Assembly (NCBI GenBank): GCA_003962985.1
Contig: RXKA01000009.1
Coordinates: 1 to 64,000, forward strand
DNA length: 64,000 bases
Reading direction: 5' to 3'
Source: Pseudomonadota bacterium
GTDB taxonomy: Bacteria > Pseudomonadota > Gammaproteobacteria > Burkholderiales > UBA11063
In this document: in pieces, positions 1-8,721 of the stretch
Numbering within the stretch: the first letter of the stretch is position 1
Layout of the letters: each line of letters begins with the position of its first letter
The notes under the pieces: model-generated
Told to the model about the DNA's origin: nothing
The model's input: the letters and a program-made list of their open reading frames with translations, nothing else
Databases searched by the model: none
Position numbers and translations under genes: made by a program

Positions 1-2
1 AC

Positions 3-638
3 ACTACGGCTTTATTTTTTAATTACCAACTTGTTAAAGAACAATTTACTCAGCTTGAATTGCTTATTCAGCCATAAAAAGTGAGGACTGGGGTATACTC
101 TAATACCGAATATGATATTATCAAAAATAAAATAGATATTGCTATTATAGGACGAAGAATTGTCGCAAATGACAAACTAGAAGTAATACCACTGGCAACA
201 CAGTTATACTTACAGCTATATGGAACTCAGGAATATATAGATAAATATGGAATGCCAAATACACCTCAAGAAATTCAAAACCATCTCTTTCTTGGCTATA
301 TTAATGAAGAAATGAATGTACAAGAGTATTTCAAAGCAACACACAACTCAAGTGGTGAAAGTATAACAATACCAATGAGTAGTCAAATTGTAACAAATGA
401 TGGAGAAAACGGGTTGGCAATGATGCTATCTAATGAAATAATTGTCGGGATGATTGATATTGCAGCAAAAAATATTGAAAAGGTATACAACCGTAAAATC
501 GTTAATATTCTCCCCGATTGGCATGCTCAATTTATGAACTACTACTTAATTAAAAACACATTGAAAAACCAAAAAAATATCGAACTAGTATCTGAGTTCC
601 TCATAAACTGTTTCAATAAGATAGACTATTTAACATGA
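3..638 (+). pseudogene. LysR-type regulator effector domain, interrupted by an in-frame stop (5' end outside window)
   Basis: From position 3 the frame reads a LysR effector-domain stretch ending LELLIQP. It then meets TAA at 75-77 and continues in the same frame with YDIIKNKIDIAII, the usual next helix-strand of this domain, followed by LYGTQEYIDKYG and the rest of the domain to 638. The part after the stop could start at GTG 81, but there is no ribosome binding site and such a protein would lack the helix-turn-helix. It resembles the intact LysR protein at 48202 (LYCSPKYIERYG). Reading it as a gene broken by a nonsense codon is inference: the N-terminus is outside the window, and the spacing around the stop is about nine codons longer than usual. 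Confidence 0.55.
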
Positions 639-690
639 ATTTACATAATAAGATATTACTTTAATATTAGTTTGAAAAATACGCTCCAGA

Positions 691-2058
691 TCAATTTTTC
701 ATATTCGTGCTTAGTTTAACAATTAATTGCAATGCAATTGGTGTAATTACCGAAGTTACCACAACCATTAACAAAACACCAGCAAAAATATCTTGGCTAA
801 ATACACCAAGCTGACGACCCGAAAGCGCAAAAATTAATCCGATTTCGCCACGTGGAACCATACCAAACCCAACTATCCACCGATTAATATTTTTCGGTAA
901 AAATACACCACAAAAAATCTTACCCACAATCGCAGCAATACTTAGCAATAATCCAATTAACAAAGTATGCCAACTAGCAACAGCTATAATATCAACCTGC
1001 ATCCCCGCATAGACAAAGAAGAATGGAACTAGTACATAATTAAGTGGTTTTACCAATGAAATTAAATAATGACTTTGTTCTTCTGCGGTTTTAATACTAA
1101 CTAAATCATGATATGCCGAACTATGCTCGGGAGAGATAAATGCTTCTAATTGTTGGAACCATTGCGGTTTGCGCCGACTACTAAAAAACACCTCATCAAG
1201 AATTAGACCCGCCACAAATGAACCAATAATTGCAGCTAAACCAACCGCATTGGCAAACCATGCCCAAAGCAAACCAAAAGCAATCAAGATCACCATAACC
1301 GTTGCTTCTTCATCACTTATCCGTAAAAACCATTTAACTAATTTAGGTGTTACTCGTTGCGCCACTACAAAAGCTAAAATAAAGAAAATTACAACATTCA
1401 GTAAGATACTACCAACGGTTAATATACTCATTCCACCAGCAATTACTAAACCAGATACTAACGATAAAATAATTAGTCCCAAAATATCATCAATAATTGA
1501 TGCAGTCAACACAATCTGACAAGCTGGATTACGTAAAATTCCCAAATCTTTAAATACTCGCACCGAAATACCTGTCGAAGTTGCAGCCAAAGTTGCTCCT
1601 AAAAACAAATAAACATTTAATCCAGCCTCAGGAAATAACCAAACACCAACTGCAATTCCCAATGCAAACGGTGCTACAACACCCAAGATAGCGGCAATAG
1701 CGCCATGCTTACCTACAGACAACAAGTCTTTTAAGCGCGACTCCAAACCAATTTCATATAACAGTAAAATACTTCCTAATTCAGCCAACCACGTTATTAT
1801 TTGATGATTAACAGCTTGATCCCAATGCCAAATATGATAGTGTGCTAATACCGCTAAAAACATTCCAAGACCTAGTTCTCCCATTACGGCAGGAAATCCA
1901 AAGCGTTTAACCACCCAACTAAGTGCTGCGCCACTAATTATTATGGCAACCGCTAAAAGAATCCAGCTATCATTACTCCCATGCGCACCACCTGATGCCC
2001 ATGCTGATAGCGGAAGAATTAAGAATAAAATTAACGTCCTAAATTGATTTTTAATCAC
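691..2058 (-). CDS. CPA2-family cation/proton antiporter (KefB/Na+:H+ exchanger-like)
   Basis: A 455-residue membrane protein with roughly 12-13 hydrophobic segments. It carries the paired aspartates of CPA2 antiporters (ASIIDDILGL, D190-D191), expected to bind the exchanged ion, and a late GSFVAGLILDEVFF segment. The N-terminus looks like a signal sequence ending in AWASGGAHG. It lacks the cytosolic nucleotide-binding TrkA-N domain of full KefB/KefC, so it is more like a plain Na+ or K+/H+ exchanger; the substrate cannot be told from sequence. It is transcribed alone, convergent with the LysR remnant, with a candidate extended -10 promoter just upstream. Confidence 0.9.
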   Translation of the reverse strand: MIKNQFRTLILFLILPLSAWASGGAHGSNDSWILLAVAIIISGAALSWVVKRFGFPAVMGELGLGMFLAVLAHYHIWHWDQAVNHQIITWLAELGSILLLYEIGLESRLKDLLSVGKHGAIAAILGVVAPFALGIAVGVWLFPEAGLNVYLFLGATLAATSTGISVRVFKDLGILRNPACQIVLTASIIDDILGLIILSLVSGLVIAGGMSILTVGSILLNVVIFFILAFVVAQRVTPKLVKWFLRISDEEATVMVILIAFGLLWAWFANAVGLAAIIGSFVAGLILDEVFFSSRRKPQWFQQLEAFISPEHSSAYHDLVSIKTAEEQSHYLISLVKPLNYVLVPFFFVYAGMQVDIIAVASWHTLLIGLLLSIAAIVGKIFCGVFLPKNINRWIVGFGMVPRGEIGLIFALSGRQLGVFSQDIFAGVLLMVVVTSVITPIALQLIVKLSTNMKN

Positions 2059-2098
2059 AATAATCCCTATTACTACAAATAACTATTTAAACAACCTA

Positions 2099-2107
2099 AT
2101 TATACCA
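2099..2107 (-). promoter_or_regulatory. Extended -10 promoter of the antiporter gene
   Basis: On the minus strand the sequence reads TGG-TATAAT about 40 bases before the antiporter start. No good -35 box lies 16-18 bases further upstream, which is tolerated in extended -10 promoters. Confidence 0.5.
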
Positions 2108-2406
2108 GAGCAATTAGGTAATTGATTAATTATCAAAATAAATTTACCTGAATACTCAAGATTACAGAGACAATGATCTAAACATTATCATCGCTAATAA
2201 CCACTTGCAAAAATCATGCCCGTAGAATAGATTGATCACGTAAGCAGAATATACGATGAGAAAGTAAGATTTTGGTAAAACTTAATCCTCGGATATCACT
2301 TTGAAAATAGCTCATTATTTATGGACAGAATAGTTGACTTTATAATATTATCAAGATAAAGATAGTTCTTGTTTCGCATAAATTTATTTAATCACATTGA
2401 AATAAA

Positions 2407-2415
2407 TGCTAAAAT
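2407..2415 (+). promoter_or_regulatory. Extended -10 promoter candidate of phaC
   Basis: TGC-TAAAAT lies 38 bases before the phaC start codon with a weak TTTAAT at the -35 distance. The gene also has a strong ribosome binding site, GAGGAG at 2443-2448, five bases before ATG. Confidence 0.45.
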
Positions 2416-2453
2416 ATAGTCAGTTATAAACATAAAATACTTGAGGAGAGACT

Positions 2454-4214
2454 ATGTTTAATCAACCACCTAAGTTTGACGAGTTATTTGCTAGCATAGC
2501 AGAGTCAAATAAAAAATGGTTTGAGAACCTTACTAGCGCTACTAAAGCTCAAAATGAAGGTCAAGATAACCAATTGCTTGATACATTCAAATCATTTTTT
2601 GATAATACTAAAAGCTATCTAGAAACTCAAAATAGTTTCTACCAAGAACAATTGCAATCTTTATCTAAGATTATGCAAGGTGGTTCTGAAGCAGCTGAAG
2701 TTCCAGCAACAGGAAAAAGACCAATGATTGATCGCCGTTTCAGTGATCCAGATTGGCAAAAAAATCCTTTCTTTGCGTATATTCGCCAAAGTTATGATAA
2801 TTTCTCAAAACACATGCATGATTTTGTTAACAAAACAGAATCAGATGAAGATACTAAATCACGGATGAAATTTTTCTTGCAACAATACATTGATGCTATT
2901 GCACCAAGTAATTTTGCAGTAACAAATCCTGAAGTGATCAAAGCAATGATGGAAAGCAATGGACAATCAATTGCAGATGGCATGAAAAACATGCTTGAAG
3001 ATATGCAAAATGGTTATATTGCTATGACAGATGAATCAGCATTTGAAGTAGGTAAAAATCTAGCTGCTACAGAAGGTGCGGTAATCTTCCGTAATGAGTT
3101 AATTGAATTGATTCATTACAAACCAACTACCGAAAAAGTATATGAAGTGCCATTGGTAATCGTTCCACCATGTATTAATAAATACTATATCCTTGATTTA
3201 CAACAAGATAATTCAATGGTTAAATACTATGTTGACCAAGGTTATAATGTATACTTGATTTCATGGAAATCTGCGGATAGTTCAATTAAAAACTTCCGTT
3301 GGGAAGAATATGTAAATCTAGGCGTAATCAAAGCTATTGAAGTAGTACGTGAAGTTACGAAGAAACCAAAAGTAAATACAATTGGTTATTGTGTTGGTGG
3401 TGCGATTCTGACTTCAGCAGGAATTTTATTGAAATCTCGTGAGCAAGACTGGATTAATAGTATGTTACATATGACTACTATGTTAGATTATTCAGACCCT
3501 GGAGAAATCAAGGTATTCTTAGATGAGAATCTACAAAAAGCCAAAATTGCGAAAAAAGATATCGGTGGGGTAGTTTCAGGAAGAATGATTTCACAAACAT
3601 TCTCAGCATTACGTCCAAACGATTTAATTTGGAACTACTGGGTTAATAATTACCTATTAGGTAAAACTCCACAAAAATTTGATATTTTATATTGGAATTC
3701 TGATATTGTGGATTTACCATTACCAATGCACTATTTCTACTTAGATAACCTATATTTCAATAATAACTTTGCTAAAGGCGAGTTTATTGTTGATGGTGTA
3801 ACAATGGATTTAAGCAAAATTGATTATCCAGTATATCTATTTGCTGCTCAAAAAGATCACATTGTGCCATGGGAATCAGCTTATAAATCTGCTGCATTAT
3901 TACCTAATGCGCAAGTTAAATTTGTGCTTGGCGCATCTGGTCACACTGCTGGTGTTGTGAACCCTGCAAATACTGACAAACGTAACTACTGGGTTAATGA
4001 CAATTTACCAACTGATGCTAAAGAATGGTTCAAAACATCAACATCAATGCCTGGTAGCTGGTGGAAAGATGCTAATGAATGGTTAATTACTCAATCAGGA
4101 AAACAAATTAAAGCACCTAGTTTAGGTACTAAAGAGTATCCTGTATTGTGCGAAGCACCTGGCGACTATGTAAAAGCTAAAGGTTTAAGCATTATGGAAG
4201 CTGAAGCGATTTAA
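2454..4214 (+). CDS. phaC: Class I poly(3-hydroxyalkanoate) synthase
   Basis: Polymerises 3-hydroxyacyl-CoA into PHA/PHB at the granule surface. The protein has 586 residues, typical of class I. A helical N-terminal region (1-200) precedes an alpha/beta-hydrolase domain with the synthase lipase-like box GYCVG (311-315), nucleophile Cys313, Asp468 in AAQKDHIVPW and His497 in ASGHTAG. The C-terminus has the PGSWWKDANEW block conserved in PhaC. It is followed by its own terminator and then phaA. No phaB acetoacetyl-CoA reductase lies nearby, so that step must be encoded elsewhere. Confidence 0.97.
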   Translation: MFNQPPKFDELFASIAESNKKWFENLTSATKAQNEGQDNQLLDTFKSFFDNTKSYLETQNSFYQEQLQSLSKIMQGGSEAAEVPATGKRPMIDRRFSDPDWQKNPFFAYIRQSYDNFSKHMHDFVNKTESDEDTKSRMKFFLQQYIDAIAPSNFAVTNPEVIKAMMESNGQSIADGMKNMLEDMQNGYIAMTDESAFEVGKNLAATEGAVIFRNELIELIHYKPTTEKVYEVPLVIVPPCINKYYILDLQQDNSMVKYYVDQGYNVYLISWKSADSSIKNFRWEEYVNLGVIKAIEVVREVTKKPKVNTIGYCVGGAILTSAGILLKSREQDWINSMLHMTTMLDYSDPGEIKVFLDENLQKAKIAKKDIGGVVSGRMISQTFSALRPNDLIWNYWVNNYLLGKTPQKFDILYWNSDIVDLPLPMHYFYLDNLYFNNNFAKGEFIVDGVTMDLSKIDYPVYLFAAQKDHIVPWESAYKSAALLPNAQVKFVLGASGHTAGVVNPANTDKRNYWVNDNLPTDAKEWFKTSTSMPGSWWKDANEWLITQSGKQIKAPSLGTKEYPVLCEAPGDYVKAKGLSIMEAEAI

Positions 4215-4220
4215 TGTACT

Positions 4221-4254
4221 CAAGCTAATCATGGATATGGTTAGCTTGTTTTTT
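4221..4254 (+). terminator. Rho-independent terminator after phaC
   Basis: Eight-base stem CAAGCTAA / TTAGCTTG (4221-4228, 4241-4248) followed by six T. It separates phaC from phaA, so phaA probably depends on readthrough or on a promoter inside this short gap. Confidence 0.8.
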
Positions 4255-4282
4255 GTAATAAACTTGTTAAAAAGGAAACCAA

Positions 4283-5464
4283 ATGACTAAAGTTGTAGTA
4301 GTAGCAGCAAAAAGAACTGCCGTAGGTAGTTTTTTAGGAACATTAGCTAAAGTACCAGCACCTGATCTAGGTGGTATAGTAATTAAAGCTTTATTAGAAG
4401 AAACTGGTGTAAAACCTGAAATGGTTAGCGAAGTGATTTTAGGACAAGTATTACAAGCTAGCGTTGGACAGAATCCTGCACGCCAAGCAGTATTTAAAGG
4501 TGGTTTACCAAAAGAAACTCCTGCGTTAACAATTAACCAAGTATGTGGTTCAGGATTAAAAGCAGTTGATTTAGCTGTACAAGCAATCAAAGCTGGTGAT
4601 GCTGAAATTGTAATTGCTGGTGGTCAAGAAAACATGTCATTAGCACCACATTTTGTAACTGGCATGCGCGATGGTTTCAAAATGGGTAATGCTTCATTAG
4701 TTGATTCAATGGTGAGTGATGCTTTAACTGATGTTTATAACAAATATCACATGGGTATTACAGCTGAAAATATCGCTGAAAAATTAGGCATTACACGTGA
4801 AGAACAAGATGCGTTTGCAACTGCATCACAAAACAAAGCTGAAGCCGCTCAAAAAGCAGGTAAGTTTGATACACAAATCGTACCTGTAACTATTCCACAA
4901 CGTAAAGGTGATCCGATTGTATTTGCTAAAGATGAGTTTATCAAATCGGGTGTGACTGTTGAAGGTTTAGCTAAATTAAAACCAGCATTCAAAAAAGATG
5001 GTACTGTTACCGCTGGTAATGCATCAGGATTAAATGATGGCGCAGCCGCAGTAATGTTAATGTCAGAGGCTAAAGCACAAGAACTAGGCTTAACACCATT
5101 AGCTTACATCGTTGCTGGAGCATCAGCTGGTTTAGATCCTCAAATCATGGGTCTAGGTCCTGTTTATGCAACTCGCAAAACATTAGAAAAAGCAGGCTGG
5201 ACGGCTGAAGATTTAGATTTAGTGGAAGCTAATGAAGCATTTGCAGCACAAGCATGTGGTGTGAATAAAGAATTAGCTTGGGATACTAGCAAAGTAAATG
5301 TAAATGGTGGCGCAATTGCAATTGGTCATCCACTAGGTGCATCTGGTTGCCGTATCTTCGTTGATTTGCTACACGAAATGCAACGTCGCGATGCTAAAAA
5401 AGGTTTAGCTACATTATGTATCGGTGGTGGTATGGGTGTTGCTATCGCTGTTGAAAGAAAATAA
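4283..5464 (+). CDS. phaA: Acetyl-CoA C-acetyltransferase (beta-ketothiolase)
   Basis: Condenses two acetyl-CoA to acetoacetyl-CoA, the first step of PHB synthesis; it can also run in reverse. It has 393 residues, the usual thiolase length. The active residues are visible: Cys88 in [11 protein letters not shown], His349 in [10 protein letters not shown] and Cys379 in LCIGGGMG. An AAGGA ribosome binding site precedes ATG. Its position 68 bases after phaC supports the PHB role, although atoB is biochemically equivalent and the protein could also serve acetoacetate breakdown with AtoDA. Confidence 0.95.
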   Translation: MTKVVVVAAKRTAVGSFLGTLAKVPAPDLGGIVIKALLEETGVKPEMVSEVILGQVLQASVGQNPARQAVFKGGLPKETPALTINQVCGSGLKAVDLAVQAIKAGDAEIVIAGGQENMSLAPHFVTGMRDGFKMGNASLVDSMVSDALTDVYNKYHMGITAENIAEKLGITREEQDAFATASQNKAEAAQKAGKFDTQIVPVTIPQRKGDPIVFAKDEFIKSGVTVEGLAKLKPAFKKDGTVTAGNASGLNDGAAAVMLMSEAKAQELGLTPLAYIVAGASAGLDPQIMGLGPVYATRKTLEKAGWTAEDLDLVEANEAFAAQACGVNKELAWDTSKVNVNGGAIAIGHPLGASGCRIFVDLLHEMQRRDAKKGLATLCIGGGMGVAIAVERK

Positions 5465-5485
5465 TAATCTTCACATTATTGATAT

Positions 5486-5508
5486 AATCTCCACCTCGGT
5501 GGAGATTT
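5486..5508 (+). terminator. Hairpin terminator after phaA
   Basis: Near-perfect inverted repeat AATCTCCACC / GGTGGAGATT with a very short loop. The downstream T-run is interrupted, so it may be a modest terminator. Confidence 0.65.
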
Positions 5509-5547
5509 ATCCATTTTTAATAAATTTATAATGAGGAAAAAAGATAA

Positions 5548-5880
5548 ATGGCTTATGTAATTACTGAACCATGTATCAAATGTAAACATACTGACTGTGT
5601 TGATGTTTGCCCTGTGGATTGTTTCCGTGAAGGTCCAAACTTCTTGGTTATTGATCCTAATGAATGTATTGATTGTACGTTATGTGTGGCAGAATGTCCA
5701 GTTGAAGCTATTTTTGCAGAAGATGAAGTACCTGAGGGTCAAGAACAATTTATCGCATTAAATGCCGAATTGGCAGAAAAATGGAAACCAATTACCGCTA
5801 AAAAACCAGCACCTGACGATGCTGAAGAGTGGGCACAAGTAAAAGAAAAACTCCACTTACTAGAACGCAATAATGCATAA
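5548..5880 (+). CDS. fdxA: 7Fe-8S ferredoxin
   Basis: A small electron carrier of 110 residues. The N-terminal cluster pattern (C9, C17, C21, then C40, C43, C46, C50) and [19 protein letters not shown] match the FdxA family, which carries one [3Fe-4S] and one [4Fe-4S] cluster. The C-terminal tail of about 45 residues is also typical. It forms a single-gene unit between two hairpins. Its redox partner may be the fpr product encoded at 21289; that link is inference. Confidence 0.95.
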   Translation: MAYVITEPCIKCKHTDCVDVCPVDCFREGPNFLVIDPNECIDCTLCVAECPVEAIFAEDEVPEGQEQFIALNAELAEKWKPITAKKPAPDDAEEWAQVKEKLHLLERNNA

Positions 5881-5886
5881 GTAAAA

Positions 5887-5911
5887 ACCCTGTTTTAATT
5901 ATAAACAGGGT
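5887..5911. terminator. Bidirectional terminator between fdxA and tdh
   Basis: Stem ACCCTGTTT / AAACAGGGT with a seven-base loop. On the minus strand it is followed by TTTTT, so it is best placed to end the kbl-tdh transcript. On the plus strand CTTTA follows. Confidence 0.8.
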
Positions 5912-5930
5912 CTTTACATTGCTAATTAGA

Positions 5931-7004
5931 TTATAGCGTGCTCCAATCAAGAATAACCTTGCCACATTCACCAGATTTCATTAATTCAAATCCTTTGATA
6001 TAATCTTGAACAGGTAACACATTGGTGATAATATTATTAATATCTAGCCCAGACTTAACTAATGATACCATTTTGTACCAAGTTTCAAACATCTCACGAC
6101 CATAAACGCCTTTTAGATATAAGCTCTTAAATACTACCTTGTTCCAATCAAGCGCAACAGGTTTTGCAGAAATACCAAGCATGGCTATTTTACCACCGTT
6201 AATCATTAAGTCAATCATTGAGTGAATTGCGGTTTCTACACCAGACATTTCTAACCCAACATCAAACCCTTCGTCCATGCCTAACTTATCCATCACACCA
6301 CGTAATTTAGCATCAATTTGCGTAGCATCACTACAATCACCAACATTAACCACGGCATCAGCACCCATTTCTTTTGCTAAGCCCAACCGATAATCATTGA
6401 TATCCGTAATCACTACATTTTTTGCACCAACCTTTTTACAAATCGCAACCGCCATGCAACCGATTGGCCCAGCACCAGTAATTAAAACATCTTCACCAAT
6501 TAAGTCAAATGATAATGCGGTATGTGCTGCATTTCCAAATGGATCCAAAACACTTGCAATTTCATCAGAAACATAATCAGGAAGCTTAAAGACATTAAAT
6601 GCAGGAATAGCTAAGTATTCTGCAAAACAGCCTGGACGATTTACACCTACCCCAATGGTATTTGGGCATAAATGAAAGTGACCAGCCCGACAATTACGGC
6701 ACGTACCACAAACAATATGCCCTTCACCAGATACTCGATCACCTATTTTAAGATTATTCTGCCGTACATTTTTACCGATTTCAACTACTTCACCAACAAA
6801 CTCATGTCCAACATGCATTGGTGTAGGAATAGTTGCCTGTGCCCAAGCATCCCACTTATAAATATGTAAATCCGTACCACAAATTGCTGTTTTTTTAATT
6901 TTAATTAAAACTTCATCATCTTTAATTGTGGGAACATCAACTTCACCCATCCAAATACCCGGCTCTGGACGTTCTTTTATTAATGCTTTCATTTTCTTAG
7001 TCAC
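5931..7004 (-). CDS. tdh: L-threonine 3-dehydrogenase
   Basis: Oxidises L-threonine to 2-amino-3-ketobutyrate with NAD+. It is a zinc-dependent medium-chain dehydrogenase: [13 protein letters not shown] and GHEFVGEV give the catalytic zinc site, [15 protein letters not shown] the structural zinc, and [11 protein letters not shown] the NAD fold. I place the start at GTG 7004 because GGGAG lies eight bases upstream. A TTG at 7019 has no ribosome site, and ATG 6992 (MKALIK) matches the usual family N-terminus and remains possible. It lies 15 bases after kbl, so the two are one operon that converts threonine to glycine and acetyl-CoA. Confidence 0.95.
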   Translation of the reverse strand: MTKKMKALIKERPEPGIWMGEVDVPTIKDDEVLIKIKKTAICGTDLHIYKWDAWAQATIPTPMHVGHEFVGEVVEIGKNVRQNNLKIGDRVSGEGHIVCGTCRNCRAGHFHLCPNTIGVGVNRPGCFAEYLAIPAFNVFKLPDYVSDEIASVLDPFGNAAHTALSFDLIGEDVLITGAGPIGCMAVAICKKVGAKNVVITDINDYRLGLAKEMGADAVVNVGDCSDATQIDAKLRGVMDKLGMDEGFDVGLEMSGVETAIHSMIDLMINGGKIAMLGISAKPVALDWNKVVFKSLYLKGVYGREMFETWYKMVSLVKSGLDINNIITNVLPVQDYIKGFELMKSGECGKVILDWSTL

Positions 7005-7019
7005 TGAATTAACTCCCAA

Positions 7020-8216
7020 TTATTTAATTAAACCTAATTCTCTACCAACAGCCGTAAATGCAGCAATTGCTTTATCTATTTGCTCAGGCGCGTGTTTAGC
7101 AGACATTTGTGTTCTAATTCGCGCTTTACCCTTTGGCACCACAGGGAACGAGAATGGAATAACATAAATACCATGCTCTAAAAGTTTCTGCGCAAATTCT
7201 ACCGCTATTTTTTCATCATACAACATCACAGGGATAATTGCATGTTCACCTGGGATTAGATCAAAACCAACCGCACTCATACCATCACGGAACTGTTTTT
7301 TATTACGGTTTAATTGTTCGCGTAACTCATCAGCTGCAGTTACTTTTTCTAATACTTTTAGCGTTGCTGCCGTAATTGTTGGAGCTAATGAGTTTGAAAA
7401 TAAATATGGACGAGCACGATTACGTAATAAATCAATTACACATTTTTTACCAGAGATATAGCCACCCGAAGCACCTCCAAGAGCTTTACCCAAAGTACCA
7501 GTCATAACATCAATACGTCCTTCAACTCCACAATATTCTGGAGTTCCCCGACCATGTTTACCTGTAAATCCCGTCGCATGTGAATCGTCAACCATTACCA
7601 GAGCATTATATTTTTCTGCTAAATCACAAATCGCTTTTAGATTAGCAATAATTCCATCCATAGAGAATACGCCATCGGTCGCAATCATTTTAAAGCGCGC
7701 TCCAGCCTGATCTGCCTCAATCAATTTAGCTTCTAGATCTGTCATATCATTATTTTTATAGCGAAAACGTTTTGCTTTACACAACCGTACACCATCAATT
7801 ATCGAGGCATGGTTTAATTCATCTGAGATAATGGCATCTTGATCGCTAAGCATAGTTTCAAAAATACCACCATTTGCATCAAAACAAGAGCTAAATAAAA
7901 TAGTATCTTCAAAGCCTAAAAAATTACTAATTGCATCTTCTAAGTCTTTATGAATCTGATTAGTACCACAGATAAACCGTACTGATGCCATACCATAGCC
8001 ATATTTATCCAATGCTTGTTTAGCTGTTGCAATCACATCTGCATCATCAGCAAGACCTAGATAATTATTTGCACAAAAATTGATTAATTGCTTGCCATCT
8101 TTTAAAACCACCAATGGATTTTGTGGATTAACAATTACTCGTTCATGCTTAAATAGTTTATTATCAGTTATTTCTTGAATTTGTTGTTCAATATGGGTAT
8201 AATAAGATTTGTTCAT
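7020..8216 (-). CDS. kbl: 2-amino-3-ketobutyrate CoA ligase (glycine C-acetyltransferase)
   Basis: A PLP enzyme that cleaves 2-amino-3-ketobutyrate with CoA to glycine and acetyl-CoA, completing threonine breakdown begun by Tdh. It has 398 residues, the family length. The PLP lysine is K244 in TGTLGKALGGASGG, and DDSHATGF (210-217) holds the Asp and His that contact the cofactor. A GGAG ribosome site precedes ATG. It is first gene of the kbl-tdh operon. Confidence 0.96.
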   Translation of the reverse strand: MNKSYYTHIEQQIQEITDNKLFKHERVIVNPQNPLVVLKDGKQLINFCANNYLGLADDADVIATAKQALDKYGYGMASVRFICGTNQIHKDLEDAISNFLGFEDTILFSSCFDANGGIFETMLSDQDAIISDELNHASIIDGVRLCKAKRFRYKNNDMTDLEAKLIEADQAGARFKMIATDGVFSMDGIIANLKAICDLAEKYNALVMVDDSHATGFTGKHGRGTPEYCGVEGRIDVMTGTLGKALGGASGGYISGKKCVIDLLRNRARPYLFSNSLAPTITAATLKVLEKVTAADELREQLNRNKKQFRDGMSAVGFDLIPGEHAIIPVMLYDEKIAVEFAQKLLEHGIYVIPFSFPVVPKGKARIRTQMSAKHAPEQIDKAIAAFTAVGRELGLIK

Positions 8217-8255
8217 TAATGATCTCCAATAAATATATAATAGTTATATGCCACT

Positions 8256-8285
8256 ATTATACTGCTTTTTATCTGACATAGCCAA
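8256..8285 (-). promoter_or_regulatory. Promoter candidate of kbl-tdh
   Basis: On the minus strand TTGGCT (8280-8285) and a perfect TATAAT (8256-8261) are separated by 18 bases, about 40 bases before the kbl start. Confidence 0.5.
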
Positions 8286-8329
8286 AATTCGTTGAATATT
8301 GTTTATTGCTTAATTAAATTAAAAATTTA

Positions 8330-8338
8330 TGTTATAAT
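8330..8338 (+). promoter_or_regulatory. Extended -10 promoter of the small secreted protein gene at 8398
   Basis: TGT-TATAAT lies 60 bases before the start codon; no clear -35 is present. Confidence 0.55.
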
Positions 8339-8397
8339 CCAGCATTCTAGCAAGTGCTAGATTTGTATTAATTAATATCTTTCCTAAGGATTGAATC

Positions 8398-8685
8398 ATG
8401 AAAAAGCTACTTGGTTTATTATGTGCTGTTGGATTTATTGCAAGCGCAACTGCAGAGCCTACGCCACCACCAATGCCAATGATGCAAAATATGGATCCTG
8501 TATGCCAACAAGCCATGCAACATATACACGCTAGTCATACGCAAATTGAATCAGCAATTAAAGCTAATGATGCTAACAAAGTTGGTACATTGGTAATTGC
8601 TAATCATAACTATATGGAAAGCTTTATCAAACAGCATCCAGAATGTAAACCTAAACGCCCACCAATGCCACCAGCAGCACAATAA
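8398..8685 (+). CDS. Small secreted proline-rich protein of unknown function
   Basis: 95 residues. The first 19 or so form a clear Sec signal peptide (MKKLLGLLCAVGFIASATA) with an AXA cleavage site. The mature part begins PTPPPMPMMQ, holds two cysteines (near VCQQ and ECKP) that could form a disulfide, and ends PPMPPAAQ. I do not recognise a family. An SD-like AAGGA precedes the ATG, and the gene has its own promoter and terminator. It is probably periplasmic. Confidence 0.75.
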   Translation: MKKLLGLLCAVGFIASATAEPTPPPMPMMQNMDPVCQQAMQHIHASHTQIESAIKANDANKVGTLVIANHNYMESFIKQHPECKPKRPPMPPAAQ

Positions 8686-8687
8686 AA

Positions 8688-8710
8688 AATCCCCCATTAC
8701 TTGGGGGATT
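8688..8710. terminator. Bidirectional terminator between the small secreted gene and phosphoketolase
   Basis: GC-rich stem AATCCCCCA / TGGGGGATT with a five-base loop. On the minus strand it is followed by six T, giving a strong end to the phosphoketolase transcript. Confidence 0.88.
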
Positions 8711-8721
8711 CTTGATGTGAC

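Larger units (their letters stand above)
2059..2453. other. Intergenic region between divergent antiporter and phaC genes
   Basis: 395 bases with no credible gene. It holds the candidate promoters of the two divergent genes, described separately. The rest is AT-rich and I see no operator, repeat or RNA gene in it. Confidence 0.7.

Noticed and set aside
2332-2348. TTGACT next to TATAAT upstream of phaC
   Set aside because: The two boxes nearly touch, so they cannot form one promoter with a 16-18 base spacer.
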